A DNA stretch of 64,000 bases from Mesobacillus maritimus (GCF_019749255.1 NZ_JACWFH010000009.1:1-64000); one strand, 5' to 3'; counted from the first letter of the stretch, positions 17,576-28,604 are shown. Numbers and translations are program-made. The notes: a model not told the origin generated them from the sequence alone.

Positions 17576-17880
17576 TATGCCTACGAACAAGTTCTTATTG
17601 ATATTTTTTCATTTAAACCCATAAAATCCGCTAGATAGAGAACACCAAGAAATACGATGACAAACGGAATTCAGAGATTCTTCGTATTCACAGCTTTCTT
17701 CCCTCTTTCAAGAATCATTTCGAATAAATCCTAATCCATGGTAATATCCCCAATGATATCATAGCCCCATGACCTTACAAACAATTGAATCTTACTAAAA
17801 TTCATGGACACTAATAGCTCAATTCCTCTGCTGTAAAACTTACCTCCCGATGTTATGCCTCCTCTTAAACTTGTTATTCA
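17576..17880 (-). pseudogene. possible gene remnant, family not recognised
   Basis: One minus-strand frame reads continuously except for two stops (TAG and TGA): SLRGGITSGGKFYSRGIELL, then VSMNFSKIQLFVRSWGYDII, stop, DLFEMILERGKKAVNTKNL, stop, IPFVIVFLGVLYLADFMG. The composition looks coding. No start or ribosome site survives. It sits in a 570-nt gap between dedA and the thioesterase gene; the rest of the gap is AT-rich without further features. Confidence 0.35.
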
Positions 17881-18102
17881 AACAACTATAGAATTGAAGG
17901 AAAATCTAAATTAGGAATAAACAAAACCTTATATTGCCACCGTATCGAAAAACTACCACCGAATAGCAATTATTGCAGAGGAATCTGTTGAAGGATTTAT
18001 TCTAACTTGTTATAGTTTGAATATTAAGTAAATTTTAGTTATAACACAGGCTGCAGATTCAACACAATCTAATAGAACACTAGATATTAGGAGGAACAAC
18101 TA

Positions 18103-18543
18103 ATGACAGAGGGTTTCCGTTTTTCACATCGCTTAAAGGTAAGGTACTCAGAAATTGATGGTCAAAAAATTGTGTTTAATGCCCATTATTTAACCTATCT
18201 CGATGTTGCTGTTACAGAATATTTTCAAGAGGGCTTGGAAATGGATGTGATGCAATTAGCAGAACAGGGGACATTTGACTTTGTCGTTGCGAAAACGACA
18301 TTAGAGTATAAGGACTCAGCTCGACTGAATGATTGGCTAACCATCTGGTGCCGCACGTCGAAAATTGGCAACAGCAGTATGACAATGGAATTTCATATTA
18401 TTAGAGGTGGCGAGACTACTCCTTTGCTTGAAGCAGAAATTATTTATGTAAGCTATAATCCTTTAACTCATGTAAAACAAGCTGTCCCCGGGTTTGTCCG
18501 CGAACGAATTGAACAATTCGAAGGAAAAGAACTAACTAAATAA
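18103..18543 (+). CDS. acyl-CoA thioesterase (YbgC/4HBT hot-dog family)
   Basis: The 146-residue protein is a single hot-dog domain. The motif RYSEIDGQKIVFNAHYLTYL (residues 14-33) is the family's RY.E.D..G.V....YL signature, with the Asp expected to be catalytic. A hydrophobic sheet region (WLTIWCRTSKIGNSSMTMEF) follows. It would hydrolyse short- or medium-chain acyl-CoA. AGGAGGAAC precedes the ATG. It is monocistronic, between two decayed genes. Confidence 0.88.
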   Translation: MTEGFRFSHRLKVRYSEIDGQKIVFNAHYLTYLDVAVTEYFQEGLEMDVMQLAEQGTFDFVVAKTTLEYKDSARLNDWLTIWCRTSKIGNSSMTMEFHIIRGGETTPLLEAEIIYVSYNPLTHVKQAVPGFVRERIEQFEGKELTK

Positions 18544-18563
18544 CAGTTTATACAATTTTTAAA

Positions 18564-18617
18564 AAGGATTGCCCCTCCTCTCTGCCTGAACTACTAGCTA
18601 GAGAGGGTACAATCCTT
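18564..18617 (+). terminator. thioesterase gene terminator
   Basis: AAGGATTG / CAATCCTT outer arms with inner CTCTCT / AGAGAG pairing; the downstream U-run is weak. Confidence 0.6.
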
Positions 18618-18663
18618 CTGACTGAGGGCTTTAATTAAAATATCGCCCTCTTCTTTGTATTTT

Positions 18664-19110
18664 TTATGCTAAATTCTTTTCAAGTGTACGTCGGACGGAA
18701 CCAGTACCTGCAACAACAAGCCTCCAATTTGGTGTAATTTTATCATCATTGAAAGTGGGAAGGTAATCTTGCTTTCGTCTTCGAGATAAGATACAAAACC
18801 TTCTTCCACATTTCCCCTTTTCGCCCATTCCTTAGCCATCGTCAACACCGCACGCTTCAGAATATCATCGTTGTGGGAGCAGTTATCCATACACACAAAC
18901 GCCAGTGGATATTGACCTTTTTTATATCGACGGTAAGCCAGAGTCGTAACAATGCTCAAAGCATGGATTGGGTAATCCACTCACTTTCGAAATCTCTATC
19001 AATTATTCCAAGGTATTCTCCAGATGGAATCGTTAATGAATAGCCTTTCTATTTGATAGTGAAACTAGCCATTTGTAGGCTTGGATTTTCAAAAACTTCA
19101 AACCTCAACT
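18664..19110 (-). pseudogene. decayed mannitol dehydrogenase/fructuronate reductase
   Basis: Minus-strand frames read NPSLQMASFTIK, stop, GYSLTIPSGEYLGIIDRDF, then (shift) HALSIVTTLAYRRYKKGQYP, LAFVCMDNCSHN, VLTMAKEWAKRGNVEEGFV and DESKITFPLSM. This is the order of the middle of long-chain mannitol dehydrogenase family enzymes (UxuB, mannitol 2-dehydrogenase). Both ends are missing and at least one stop and two shifts are present. A second shift gives KITPNWRLVVAGTGSV before the final stop. Confidence 0.75.
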
Positions 19111-19140
19111 TCTTTCCTTTTTGCATTTTTCAATAAAAAA

Positions 19141-19173
19141 ACACCGCTACTCGATTTAATTGAGTAGCGGTGT
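19141..19173 (-). terminator. lctP terminator
   Basis: ACACCGCTACTC / GAGTAGCGGTGT, a 12-bp stem; the A7 flank gives a U-run on the minus strand. Confidence 0.9.
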
Positions 19174-19181
19174 TTTCGAAC

Positions 19182-20966
19182 TTACATGGATTTCCCACCA
19201 GGGTGATTAATTGTAAGTTGTGCAGCACGTTTTTTATTTGTCGCGATAATGTAAATGGCAATCATCGCAATGAAGGCAACAATAAAGGTACCTAGATTGA
19301 AGATTCCTTTATCTGCATACCAGACAATTGAGTAGCCAAGTCCTCCGAGTAGGAGGGCATAATAAACGAATGGGAACAGGGTTTTACGAATAACGTCTCC
19401 TTCTTTCCCCATTAAACCTACCACGGCTGATGCAGCGACAACATTATGAACACAAATCATATTACCAGCCGCTCCCCCAACTGCCTGTAAGGCAACGATC
19501 CAGGTTGGGTCAACCCCAATTTGGGTACCTACATCGTATTGGAATAACGAAAACATCATATTACTAACTGTATTACTACCGGCAATGAATGCACCAATTC
19601 CACCAATAAAGGTTGCAAAAATTGGCCAGTATTCACCAGCTAGTGCTACAACACCGTTAGCAAGTTCAATCGGCATACGCTCATATCCAGCAGCCCCGCC
19701 ACCGGAATTCAAAAATACTTGAACCATTGGAACAGTGAAAACTAGTGCCGTTGAAGCCGCAATTGTCGTCTTCGCTGATTGTGTGAATGCCGATTTGTAT
19801 GCGCCTCCATTCATTCCGTGAATGAAGAAGGTAATCAAGGAAACTAGGATAAAAATCGTTCCTGGTGAATAGAGCGGTTGAAAGCTTGCTGTAATCCCCG
19901 AACCAAATATATCCTCTGCCGCTAGTGTCCAAGATTGTAGCCACTCTAGAAATGGTAGCGATTTCAATCTTGAAAGCACTAAAAAGAGACCAACTAAAAT
20001 GTATGGAGACCAAGCACGAACCATACTCATACTTCCACTCTTATGAGCAACATCTCGAATTTCAATTTTCCCTGTCCAAGTTGGATCCCACTTCGACTTC
20101 TCTTCAAAATCCCAAACTTCTTCCTTTGGAGGCATAAGGAATCCCTTTTTGGCCGCAAATACCACAATGGCCAATCCTACTAATCCACCAATCATAGATG
20201 GGAACTCTGGTCCGAGGAAATTTGCTACAAGCACATATGGAATTGTCATTGCGAATGAAGCAAATAGCGCAAACTTCCAAATCTTAAGACCTTCTGTAAA
20301 TGATTTGTTTTTCCCGAAGTAACGAGTCATTAAAGCAACAAGGAACAATGGAATGAGAGCACCAGCCACCATATGCAAGAGAGCAACTTTCCCTGCAATA
20401 ACGGTGACGAGTTGATAAAAGTCATTTGTGATACTTGGATCTGCAGCTAAACCATTTCCTACCCCAACTACCATTGGAGTACCAACGGCGCCAAAGGAAA
20501 CCGGTGTACTTTGTATAACCATCCCGGCAACAACGGCGGCCATTGCTGGAAAGCCTAGTCCAACCATAAGTGGAACAGCTACTGCTGCTGGTGTACCGAA
20601 ACCTGCTGAACCTTCAATAAATGATCCAAATAACCAGGCAACAATTATAACCTGAATCCGACGGTCTTCTGTAATATCCGTAAAACCTTGACGGATCGTT
20701 TTTAATCCGCCGCTTTCCTGTAGAGTATTTAATAATAAAATAGCACCAAAGATGATGTACAAGAGTGTTCCTGCCACAACTAACCCATTAATTGATGCCG
20801 CTGCGACGTTTGCACCAGGAACCTTCCAAATAAATAACGCCAAACCAATGGCCACGAGATATGAGATTGGCATGGCCTTGCTTGCAGGCATTCTCATACC
20901 AACTAGGAAAATTCCTACAGCTAAAATAGGTAAAAGTGATAAAAATGCTAATAAACCAGTACTCAA
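19182..20966 (-). CDS. L-lactate permease family transporter (LctP/LldP)
   Basis: The 594-residue protein has about thirteen or fourteen membrane helices and the LctP family motifs [33 protein letters not shown] and VGAPMVVG-like segments, plus [12 protein letters not shown] near the C-terminus. Family members carry lactate and, in E. coli GlcA, glycolate. As the next genes upstream oxidise glycolate, either acid could be the substrate. The start is TTG, with GGGGGG seven bases before it. A cre-like site lies upstream, so carbon catabolite repression is expected. Confidence 0.92.
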   Translation of the reverse strand: MSTGLLAFLSLLPILAVGIFLVGMRMPASKAMPISYLVAIGLALFIWKVPGANVAAASINGLVVAGTLLYIIFGAILLLNTLQESGGLKTIRQGFTDITEDRRIQVIIVAWLFGSFIEGSAGFGTPAAVAVPLMVGLGFPAMAAVVAGMVIQSTPVSFGAVGTPMVVGVGNGLAADPSITNDFYQLVTVIAGKVALLHMVAGALIPLFLVALMTRYFGKNKSFTEGLKIWKFALFASFAMTIPYVLVANFLGPEFPSMIGGLVGLAIVVFAAKKGFLMPPKEEVWDFEEKSKWDPTWTGKIEIRDVAHKSGSMSMVRAWSPYILVGLFLVLSRLKSLPFLEWLQSWTLAAEDIFGSGITASFQPLYSPGTIFILVSLITFFIHGMNGGAYKSAFTQSAKTTIAASTALVFTVPMVQVFLNSGGGAAGYERMPIELANGVVALAGEYWPIFATFIGGIGAFIAGSNTVSNMMFSLFQYDVGTQIGVDPTWIVALQAVGGAAGNMICVHNVVAASAVVGLMGKEGDVIRKTLFPFVYYALLLGGLGYSIVWYADKGIFNLGTFIVAFIAMIAIYIIATNKKRAAQLTINHPGGKSM

Positions 20967-20984
20967 ATTATTCCCCCCTTTATT

Positions 20985-20998
20985 TGTTTGCGCTTACA
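20985..20998 (-). promoter_or_regulatory. cre site upstream of lctP
   Basis: TGTAAGCGCAAACA on the minus strand fits the relaxed CcpA consensus TGWAARCGYWWWCA at every base. It lies about 20 nt before the start codon. Confidence 0.68.
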
Positions 20999-21140
20999 AT
21001 TGTCGTTAACTCTTCTATTCCAGAATAATGTTATATAACTAGAATAGATTTGTTGTATAACACAACCCTAACCCAATTATACTAAAAATTCTGTTTGTTT
21101 CAATAATTTTTGCAATATTCATTGAAATAAAAAAATAAAA

Positions 21141-21173
21141 AACACGATTCCCTATTTAATGGAAATCGCGTTT
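21141..21173 (-). terminator. terminator of FAH-family gene
   Basis: Imperfect hairpin AACACGATTCCC / GGAAATCGCGTTT; the A-rich flank gives a long U-run on the minus strand. Confidence 0.7.
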
Positions 21174-21230
21174 CATTACACTTAAAATAAATTTAACCTG
21201 CTTGTATTTCTCCTAATGGCAAAAAACCCT

Positions 21231-22004
21231 TTAAGATACATGACTTTTTGTTGTCACAAAGGAGTTACGTAAAATCCCTATTTCTTTAATTTCACACTCA
21301 ATACTATCACCAGCATTTACCATCTCGGCACCTAGCGGACTTCCAGTTAAGATAACATCACCAGGCTTTAAGGTCATCACATTGGTTAAATATGAAACCA
21401 TTTTACGAAGAGAGATAATCATTAACTCAGTTGGACTATTTTGTTTTTCAACACCGTTAAGCTTAGCCTCTACCCTGACTGTATCGGGATCAAGTTCAGT
21501 TTCAATTACAGGTCCAAGCGGAGTGAAGGTATCGAACGACTTTCCGATTGTCCAGTGCCCATCTTCACGGAAAAATTGTGGAGCTGTTACATCATTGCCT
21601 ACAGTGTACCCAAATACATAGTCTAAAACATCTTCTTCAGCAACATTTCTTGCTTCTTTTCCAATGACAACAGCCAATTCAGATTCAAATTTCACTTGCT
21701 CGATTCCTTCTGGAATAACAATCTCATCCTCAGGACCAATGACAGATGAAGTTGGCTTGAAGAAAAATACCGGAATCGCTGGAAGGTCACTTGGCAAATC
21801 CTCCGTTTTCGCAACATAATTTGCTCCAATTCCAATCACTTGATTTGGCTCAAGCGGGGCAAGTAACTTTACTTCTCCAAGAGAGAAAACATTCCCTGTA
21901 TAAGTCCAGCTAGTAAAGATATCTCCTTTTATCTCTCTAATGGTTTCACCCTCTAGGACACCTGCTAATGAGTCTTGTCCGACCATGAATCTAGTAAATT
22001 TCAT
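21231..22004 (-). CDS. fumarylacetoacetate hydrolase-family protein
   Basis: The 257-residue protein has a small N-terminal domain and the FAH fold: VIGIGANYVAKTEDL, FESELAVVIGKEARNV (metal-binding acidic residues), FGYTVGNDVTAPQF, and HWTIGKSFDTFTPLGP. Members hydrolyse or decarboxylate beta-keto acids such as acylpyruvates or oxaloacetate. It lies between malate synthase G and the permease on the same strand, with its own terminator, so a role in handling keto-acids of two-carbon metabolism is possible but not shown. Confidence 0.88.
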   Translation of the reverse strand: MKFTRFMVGQDSLAGVLEGETIREIKGDIFTSWTYTGNVFSLGEVKLLAPLEPNQVIGIGANYVAKTEDLPSDLPAIPVFFFKPTSSVIGPEDEIVIPEGIEQVKFESELAVVIGKEARNVAEEDVLDYVFGYTVGNDVTAPQFFREDGHWTIGKSFDTFTPLGPVIETELDPDTVRVEAKLNGVEKQNSPTELMIISLRKMVSYLTNVMTLKPGDVILTGSPLGAEMVNAGDSIECEIKEIGILRNSFVTTKSHVS

Positions 22005-22077
22005 TTTAAAACCTCCAAATGATGTTTTCTAGTAATTTTAATCTGTGGCTGACGATTGAAATATGTAACAAAATAAT

Positions 22078-22107
22078 CTCTACAGGGCATCAAAATGCCC
22101 TGTAGAG
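22078..22107 (-). terminator. glcB terminator
   Basis: CTCTACAGGGCAT / ATGCCCTGTAGAG, a perfect 13-bp stem with a 4-nt loop. Confidence 0.8.
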
Positions 22108-22120
22108 GAAAAGGTTATTT

Positions 22121-24301
22121 TTAATGTTGTGTCGCAAATTTCGCTTTTGCTTCCTGACGACGACTATGAAGAATTGGCTCGGTATATCCATTTGGCTGTT
22201 CTAGTCCTTTAAAGACCAAATCACAAGCAGCTTGGAATGCAACAGAGTTGTCATAATCAACCGACATTGGACGATACGCTGGATCTCCTGCATTCTGTTC
22301 ATCCACGACTTTTGCCATGCGCTTCAGTGTTTCCATCGCTTGTTCTTTTGAACAAATACCATGGCGCAGCCAGTTGGCCATATGCTGACTAGAAATTCTT
22401 AATGTTGCACGGTCTTCCATTAAACCAACATTGTTAATATCTGGAACCTTCGAACACCCAACACCGAGTTCAACCCAGCGAACAACGTAACCAAGGATTC
22501 CTTGGGCATTGTTATCTAGCTCTTCTTGGACTTCCTCCGGTGTCCAATTTGGACTTTCAGCAACTGGGATTTGAAGAATATCATCGCGTAGATCTTTGAC
22601 TTCCTTCTTCAATTCTTCCTGAACTTCCTTCACATTTACCTGATGGTAGTGAAGGGCATGTAGAGTAGCCCCAGTAGGAGATGGAACCCAAGCTGTATTC
22701 GCTCCCGCTTTTGGATGGCCGACCTTCTGCTGAATCATCGCCGCCATCATATCAGGCATTGCCCACATTCCTTTTCCAATTTGAGCTTTGCCTTGGAAAC
22801 CAACGGATAATCCAGTAAACACATTGGAATTTTCATATCCTTGTAGCCAAGTAGAAGATTTCATATCACCCTTGCGAATCATTGGTCCCGCTTCCATTGA
22901 AGTGTGCATCTCATCTCCAGTACGGTCAAGGAATCCAGTATTAATGAAGACAACACGATCTTTAACTTCTTTAATACAATTCTTTAAGTTAAGTGAGGTG
23001 CGGCGTTCCTCATCCATTACCCCAATCTTTAAGGTATTTCGTTCTACTCCAATTAAATCCTCAATGCGATCAAACAACTCGTTTGCGAAGGCTACTTCTC
23101 TAGAGCCATGCATTTTTGGTTTAACGATATAAATAGAGCCCTTCAATGAGTTTTGGTGTGCTCCATTGCCCAAAATCGTATGTTTCCCAATTAAACTAGT
23201 GAACACGCCATCCAGTATTCCCTCAGGAATCTCTTGCCCGTTTTCATCTAGCACGACATTTGTTGTCATCAAATGACCTACATTGCGGATGAACAACATG
23301 GAGCGACCTCTTAGGGTAAGCTCTTCCCCGTTAGTAGCTGTATAGGTACGGTCAGGGTTCATAGCACGCGTTAACTCTTTCCCATCTTTGCGGAATGTCG
23401 AGGTTAAATCACCTTTCATTAACCCCAACCAGTTGCGATAGATAAGTGTCTTATCATCGGCATCAACTGCTGCAACAGAATCTTCACAGTCAATAATCGT
23501 TGTGACTGCCGACTCTAATAGGATATCTTTTACCCCTGCTTTATCTGATTTACCAACAGAGTGTGTTCGGTCAATTTGGATTTCAAAGTGAAGTCCATTG
23601 TTTTTAATTAAAATTGCCGTTGGCTCTTCTTGGCTACCTTGATAGCCTGCAAATTTATCAGCATCCACAAGTCCCGTTTTTTCACCATTTTCAAGTTTAA
23701 CCTTAAGCTCGCCATTTTCAACGGCATATTGGACAACATCACCATGTGATGCACCCGTCAATGGGGTTGTCTGATCTAGGAAGTTCTTACCAAACTGGAT
23801 AACCTTATTCCCACGAACAGGATTATATCCGATTCCTTTTTCTGCACCATTTTCCTCACTGATTGCGTCTGTACCGTATAAAGCATCGTAGAGACTTCCC
23901 CAGCGAGCGTTTGCGGCATTTAATGCGTAACGTGCATTGTCTCCAGGAACAACCAATTGAGGTCCTGCTTGAATCGCTACCTCATCATCGACATTGGTTG
24001 TTTGAATCTGGTAATCTTCTACTATAGGCTCTAAATAGCCAATTTCTGTTAAGAAAGATTTATAGCTTTCAAAATCAAAATCTTGACCATTCTCTTGATG
24101 CCATGCATCGATTTTTGCTTGAAGCTCATCACGAACGGCGAGAAGCTCCTTATTTTTCGGGGCAAGATCATGAACTAACTGACCAAACCCTTGCCAAAAT
24201 GAACTTCCTTCAACCTGACTACTAGGGAGTACTTCGGAATTAATAAAATCATATAGTTTTTTTGCAACTTGAATACTACCAACTTTTACATACTCTGTCA
24301 T
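22121..24301 (-). CDS. glcB: malate synthase G
   Basis: The protein of about 726 residues condenses glyoxylate with acetyl-CoA to malate. Its length (about 720, against about 530 for AceB-type) and motifs identify the G isoform: [70 protein letters not shown] and [20 protein letters not shown]. The start is set at 24301 (MTEYVKVG) by GGAGGAACAGACA; the longer frame to 24346 has no ribosome site. Together with GlcDEF upstream it completes glycolate assimilation. Confidence 0.96.
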   Translation of the reverse strand: MTEYVKVGSIQVAKKLYDFINSEVLPSSQVEGSSFWQGFGQLVHDLAPKNKELLAVRDELQAKIDAWHQENGQDFDFESYKSFLTEIGYLEPIVEDYQIQTTNVDDEVAIQAGPQLVVPGDNARYALNAANARWGSLYDALYGTDAISEENGAEKGIGYNPVRGNKVIQFGKNFLDQTTPLTGASHGDVVQYAVENGELKVKLENGEKTGLVDADKFAGYQGSQEEPTAILIKNNGLHFEIQIDRTHSVGKSDKAGVKDILLESAVTTIIDCEDSVAAVDADDKTLIYRNWLGLMKGDLTSTFRKDGKELTRAMNPDRTYTATNGEELTLRGRSMLFIRNVGHLMTTNVVLDENGQEIPEGILDGVFTSLIGKHTILGNGAHQNSLKGSIYIVKPKMHGSREVAFANELFDRIEDLIGVERNTLKIGVMDEERRTSLNLKNCIKEVKDRVVFINTGFLDRTGDEMHTSMEAGPMIRKGDMKSSTWLQGYENSNVFTGLSVGFQGKAQIGKGMWAMPDMMAAMIQQKVGHPKAGANTAWVPSPTGATLHALHYHQVNVKEVQEELKKEVKDLRDDILQIPVAESPNWTPEEVQEELDNNAQGILGYVVRWVELGVGCSKVPDINNVGLMEDRATLRISSQHMANWLRHGICSKEQAMETLKRMAKVVDEQNAGDPAYRPMSVDYDNSVAFQAACDLVFKGLEQPNGYTEPILHSRRQEAKAKFATQH

Positions 24302-24458
24302 TTGTCTGTTCCTCCATTTCATAGCCTCATAGGGACATAATAGCACTATTAATACTGCAGCTTCAAATTAATTTTCATAATATTTTAAAAACTACTTTGT
24401 TGATTTCCGCTATAGGCACTTTACTTTTTATGCCGTCCAAAAACCCATAAAGCAAACC

Positions 24459-25919
24459 TTATGAAGTTACTGACGCTTTCATTTCTTTTTTCACTTCAAC
24501 ACAACGACCTGGAGATGGGAACAGTTTTCCGGCATTTAATAGATTCTTAGGATTGAATACCTCTCTTACATCTGTTTGAGCCGCAATCTCTTCTTCCGTA
24601 AAAACAAAACGCATCTCTTCTCGTTTTTCTATTCCTACACCATGTTCACCCGTAATGGTTCCACCTACGTCTGCACAAACCTTTAAGCAGGCACTTCCTG
24701 CCTCTAACGCTTTTTCAATTTCACCAGGTACGCGTGCATCAAACAAAACGAGTGGATGCAGGTTTCCATCTCCTGCATGGAAAATGTTCGCTATCCGTAG
24801 ACCAGACTCATTACTGATTTGATTAATCCTGTCTAGTACAACAGGGAGTTTACTACGTGGAATCACTCCATCTTGAACAAGATAGTCTGGTGAAATAGCC
24901 CCCATCGCTCCAAATCCAGTTTTTCGATTTGCCCACCAACGACCTCTTTCAGCCTCATCCTGGGCAACCTTTACTTCACGAACATTACGATTTCGGCATA
25001 CCTTAAGAATTTCGTCAATCTGCTCATCAATTCCTGCAGATATTCCATCCACTTCAATTAATAATACCGCATCTATATCCTTTGGGTGTCCTACAGGGAA
25101 AGCTGCTGCCTCTACTCCCTCTATCGCTGTTTTATCCATCATTTCGAGTGCAGCTGGCACAATTCCAGAAGAGATAATATCGGAAACTGCCTGGCTTCCA
25201 TCTGATACTTTATCGAAGTAAGCAAGAACAGTTTGCTTAGCTTCTGGGTTCTTTAAAATCCGAACAACGATTTTGGTCACAATCCCGAGTGTTCCTTCTG
25301 AACCTGTAATAAGACCTAATAGGTCATAGCCTGGTTCATCGGCCACTCCATCCTTCCCAATTTCAATGATATCTCCATTTGGCATAACGACTTCTAATCC
25401 AAGAATATGGTTTGTTGTTACTCCATATTTAAGGCAGTGTGCTCCCCCTGCATTTTCAGCCACATTCCCACCAATCGTACAGCAATATTGGCTTGAAGGA
25501 TCCGGGGCATAGTAATAACCTTTATCGGAAATGGAGTTTGTCAACTTTAGGTTCACAAACCCTGGTTCAACTACAGCTCGTCGATTTTCCATATCTACGC
25601 TTAGAAGGCGTTTCATTCTTACCATCGAGATAATAACTTCTTCATTTAAGGGTATCGCTCCACCACTTAAGCCTGTTCCTGCTCCACGTGCTAAGAATGG
25701 TAAATCATGTTCATGGCAGTATTTCACAAGAGCGGCTACTTCCTGGGTATCTTTAGGAAAGACAACGGCTTTAGGCAAATGTTTGTGTATTGTAAAACCA
25801 TCACAATCATAAGCGAGTAAATCCTCTTTTTGATAGAGGATTGAACGTCCTCCTCCAACAATCGCAGCAAGTTGTTGAATATGTTTATCCTTTGACTTTA
25901 TTGCCTTCACTGCTGCCAT
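24459..25919 (-). CDS. glcD: glycolate oxidase FAD subunit GlcD
   Basis: The protein of about 486 residues is an FAD-linked 2-hydroxyacid dehydrogenase. The PCMH-type FAD domain has FLARGAGTGLSGGAIPL and GGNVAENAGGAHCLKYGVT; the C-terminal domain has FHAGDGNLHPLVLFDA and GTITGEHGVGIEKR. It oxidises glycolate (or D-lactate) to the 2-oxo acid together with GlcE and GlcF. The start at 25919 (MAAVKAIK) shares one base with the glcF stop (TAATG) and has AAGGGGGATC upstream, so it is translationally coupled. Confidence 0.93.
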   Translation of the reverse strand: MAAVKAIKSKDKHIQQLAAIVGGGRSILYQKEDLLAYDCDGFTIHKHLPKAVVFPKDTQEVAALVKYCHEHDLPFLARGAGTGLSGGAIPLNEEVIISMVRMKRLLSVDMENRRAVVEPGFVNLKLTNSISDKGYYYAPDPSSQYCCTIGGNVAENAGGAHCLKYGVTTNHILGLEVVMPNGDIIEIGKDGVADEPGYDLLGLITGSEGTLGIVTKIVVRILKNPEAKQTVLAYFDKVSDGSQAVSDIISSGIVPAALEMMDKTAIEGVEAAAFPVGHPKDIDAVLLIEVDGISAGIDEQIDEILKVCRNRNVREVKVAQDEAERGRWWANRKTGFGAMGAISPDYLVQDGVIPRSKLPVVLDRINQISNESGLRIANIFHAGDGNLHPLVLFDARVPGEIEKALEAGSACLKVCADVGGTITGEHGVGIEKREEMRFVFTEEEIAAQTDVREVFNPKNLLNAGKLFPSPGRCVEVKKEMKASVTS

Positions 25920-27274
25920 TATAGATCCCCCTTTCCGTCCTCTTTTTGATAAGCCCAATCAAGTAATTGGACGGTATGGACAATCTGCTGATTTCTACCG
26001 TATTTTTGAACACCTATAGCCATTTGCAGCATACATCCTGGATTTCCCATGGAAATCATCTCAACATCATCAGGAACATTGGCCATTTTATTTTCTAAAA
26101 CAGCTCCAGCCATCTCTGGATTGGTAATATTATAGATTCCGGCACTACCGCAACAGCGATCTGAATTTGGCATATGAACCATTTCCACTCCAGGAATATC
26201 TAAGAGAATATCTCGTGGCTCTTGACGAATGCCTTGACCGTGAGCAAGGTGACAAGCATCATGGTAAGTGATACGCTTGTTAATTTCTGCCTTCGGCTTT
26301 TCATAGCCAGTATCGTGCAAATGCTTTGAAATGTCTTCAACCTTTTTGGAAAATTCCTCAGCCTTTTCATGCCATTCTGGCTCATCCGGGAATAACTCAG
26401 GATATTCTTTAAGCATGCATCCACATCCAGCAGCGTTCACAATGACTTTGTCCGCATCCTTGAAGGCTTCAATATTCTGTTTCGCAAGCTTCCTTCCTGT
26501 ATCACGATCACCAGCATGCACATGAAGGGCACCACAGCAACCTTGATTTTTTGGAATCGTCACTTCATTCCCATTACGCGTAAGTACATTGATTGTTGCC
26601 TCGTTAATATCACTAAACATTACATCCATAATACATCCTGTTAAAAAGGCAACTTCCTGCTTTGTTTCACCCTTTGCTGGAATCACTGTTTGATTTTTAT
26701 ATTTTTCTCGAACAGGTTGCTTTATTTCAGGCATAATGGATTCCATTTCAACAAGATGATCTGGCATGATTTTAATCAACCCAGTTTTTCTAACAGCTGT
26801 TTGCATTCCACTCTTCTGATAGAACTTTAACAAGCCTCCTAATTTGTTTAGGCGCGTTTGCTTTGGAAAGATTCCTTTTAAGAAAAGTTTGCTTACCGCT
26901 CCTTGCCAGCCAGTCAGAGGAATGGCTTGTCGAACTTGACCACGAGCCTCCTCAATCAGCCCACCTACATCTACATCCGCTGGACACGCCGTTGTACATG
27001 CACGACAATCCAAGCAAGCAAATACAGGTTCAGAGAAAAATTGGTTTAGTTCGAGTTTACCTTCCGCCACAGATTTTATTAGGTGGACACGACCTCTTGG
27101 AGAGTGTTGTTCTTGACCTGTAATTTCATAGGTTGGACAGGACTCAAGGCACATTCCACAGTGAACACAATCTGCCCATTTGTTTTCATCTGGATGATCC
27201 TTTGGTAGATAATTGCTTAAACTTTGTGTGGCACAAGCTGGATCTTGATTTAAGTCCATTTCTCTTAAACTCAA
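25919..27274 (-). CDS. glcF: glycolate oxidase iron-sulfur subunit GlcF
   Basis: The protein of about 451 residues has two 4Fe-4S motifs (CVHCGMCLESCPTY and CLDCRACTTACPADVDV) followed by two CCG domains (GCCGALHVHAGD and CCGSAGIYN), the full GlcF architecture. It passes electrons from the FAD subunits to the respiratory chain at the membrane. TTG at 27274 is chosen because GGGGGG lies 6 nt before it; it nearly abuts the glcE stop. Gene order here is E-F-D rather than the D-E-F of E. coli. Confidence 0.93.
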   Translation of the reverse strand: MSLREMDLNQDPACATQSLSNYLPKDHPDENKWADCVHCGMCLESCPTYEITGQEQHSPRGRVHLIKSVAEGKLELNQFFSEPVFACLDCRACTTACPADVDVGGLIEEARGQVRQAIPLTGWQGAVSKLFLKGIFPKQTRLNKLGGLLKFYQKSGMQTAVRKTGLIKIMPDHLVEMESIMPEIKQPVREKYKNQTVIPAKGETKQEVAFLTGCIMDVMFSDINEATINVLTRNGNEVTIPKNQGCCGALHVHAGDRDTGRKLAKQNIEAFKDADKVIVNAAGCGCMLKEYPELFPDEPEWHEKAEEFSKKVEDISKHLHDTGYEKPKAEINKRITYHDACHLAHGQGIRQEPRDILLDIPGVEMVHMPNSDRCCGSAGIYNITNPEMAGAVLENKMANVPDDVEMISMGNPGCMLQMAIGVQKYGRNQQIVHTVQLLDWAYQKEDGKGDL

Positions 27275-27275
27275 A

Positions 27276-28586
27276 TTATATCCCCCCAATAAATCGTTTT
27301 GGATTCATGATTCTACTTGGGTCCATCTTTGCTTTTATTCCTTCAAGAAGCCTGAAGTAGGATGGCCTTTCGCCCCAAACATCTACCTTCCCATTCAATG
27401 ACTCTGGCAAATACTGGACAATCCCATAACCACCCAATTCCGCTGCAAACACTCGCAATCGGGAGATAGATTGAGCTACATCCTCGCTAGCTCCATGAAG
27501 AATTACTTGGCAAATCCCTGTTCCAAGTCCACCATGTGCTTCAGCCTTAACTGAATACTGATCTGATAACAGCTGACACTCTCTAGCAATCTCAAGAACA
27601 CTTAAGTTGACAACCCCAATTTTCATTAAAGCTACCGTCCCAGCATTGTTTTCATTTGAAGTATCAGGATCGCAGCCACTTGGAGCAGCTGTATAGAGCC
27701 TTTGCCAAAAACTAGCAGCTTGGTCTTTACGAAGAATTGTGAGCTCCGCATTTTTCGGTCGTAACTTTTGGATGAACTCCTCCTGATAAGTAACCGAAGT
27801 TTCTACGTCTTCTAAACTTATCGCTAGTGTATAAGCATTTTGCTCGACAAGCTTCTCAGCCATTGCAGGGTTTAACAACTCTAGCGCTACTGGCTCCATC
27901 ATTGAATCGAGAAGTTCTACCGCAAACCTACGGACTTCGTCAAGGTTTCCATTTGAAAATGATAGCAAAATTAGGCTTTCACATTTTTGTAGTGGTCTCA
28001 GTTTTAGTGTAATTTCTGATAAAACCCCTAGCGTCCCCATCGACCCGATAAAAAGCTTATTCATATCATAGCCAGCGACGTTTTTTACCACTCTGCCACC
28101 AGATCTAATCACTTTTCCATTAGGATAAACAGTTCTTAAGCCAATAACAGAATCCCTTGCTGTACCGTAGCCTAGGCGTTTTGGTCCACTGTCATTCGCT
28201 GCAATCACCCCTCCAATAGTTGCATCCCTTGGCCAGGAAGGATCCAGTGCAACCTTTTGTTTGTGCTGTGCCAAATATTCTTGTAATTCCTCATACCGGG
28301 TACCTGCCTTAACCGTAACCGTCATATCCCCAACCGTATGCTCAACAATTCCGGTATATTCAGATAGTGATAGATTAATATCTACCCTTTCATTTGAAGT
28401 GCCTACTTTGCTTTTCGTTCCTCCACCTATGATGCAGATGGTCTTTTTTTGTTCCTGACAATACTTTACGATTTCAGCGATTTGTTCTTCTGTATGCGGA
28501 AACAGGGTAACTTGATTTTCCTCTGTCGTTATTTTAACTTCTGGTAAAACCGCTTTCAATTCAGTAAGAAGCTCTGCAGTAACCAA
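27276..28586 (-). CDS. glcE: glycolate oxidase subunit GlcE-like FAD-binding protein
   Basis: The 436-residue protein carries an FAD_binding_4 domain with CIIGGGTKSKVGT, GATIGGVIAANDSG-like WPRDATIGGVIAANDSGPKR and GGRVVKNVAGYDMNKLFIGS, as in GlcE. It is longer than E. coli GlcE (about 350). It starts with TTG after GGGGGTG and is the first structural gene, 18 nt after the GntR regulator on the same strand, so all four genes probably form one operon. Confidence 0.88.
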   Translation of the reverse strand: MVTAELLTELKAVLPEVKITTEENQVTLFPHTEEQIAEIVKYCQEQKKTICIIGGGTKSKVGTSNERVDINLSLSEYTGIVEHTVGDMTVTVKAGTRYEELQEYLAQHKQKVALDPSWPRDATIGGVIAANDSGPKRLGYGTARDSVIGLRTVYPNGKVIRSGGRVVKNVAGYDMNKLFIGSMGTLGVLSEITLKLRPLQKCESLILLSFSNGNLDEVRRFAVELLDSMMEPVALELLNPAMAEKLVEQNAYTLAISLEDVETSVTYQEEFIQKLRPKNAELTILRKDQAASFWQRLYTAAPSGCDPDTSNENNAGTVALMKIGVVNLSVLEIARECQLLSDQYSVKAEAHGGLGTGICQVILHGASEDVAQSISRLRVFAAELGGYGIVQYLPESLNGKVDVWGERPSYFRLLEGIKAKMDPSRIMNPKRFIGGI

Positions 28587-28604
28587 ATGAACACCCCCTA
28601 TGTT

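Noticed and set aside
17551-17597. LexA-type box near dedA (GAACATGTCC ... CGAACAAGTTC)
   Set aside because: Neither half matches the full CGAAC-N4-GTTCG consensus, and the neighbours are not SOS genes.
18669-18980. Complete 103-residue protein
   Set aside because: It is a fragment of a much longer mannitol dehydrogenase-family gene with frame breaks on both sides.
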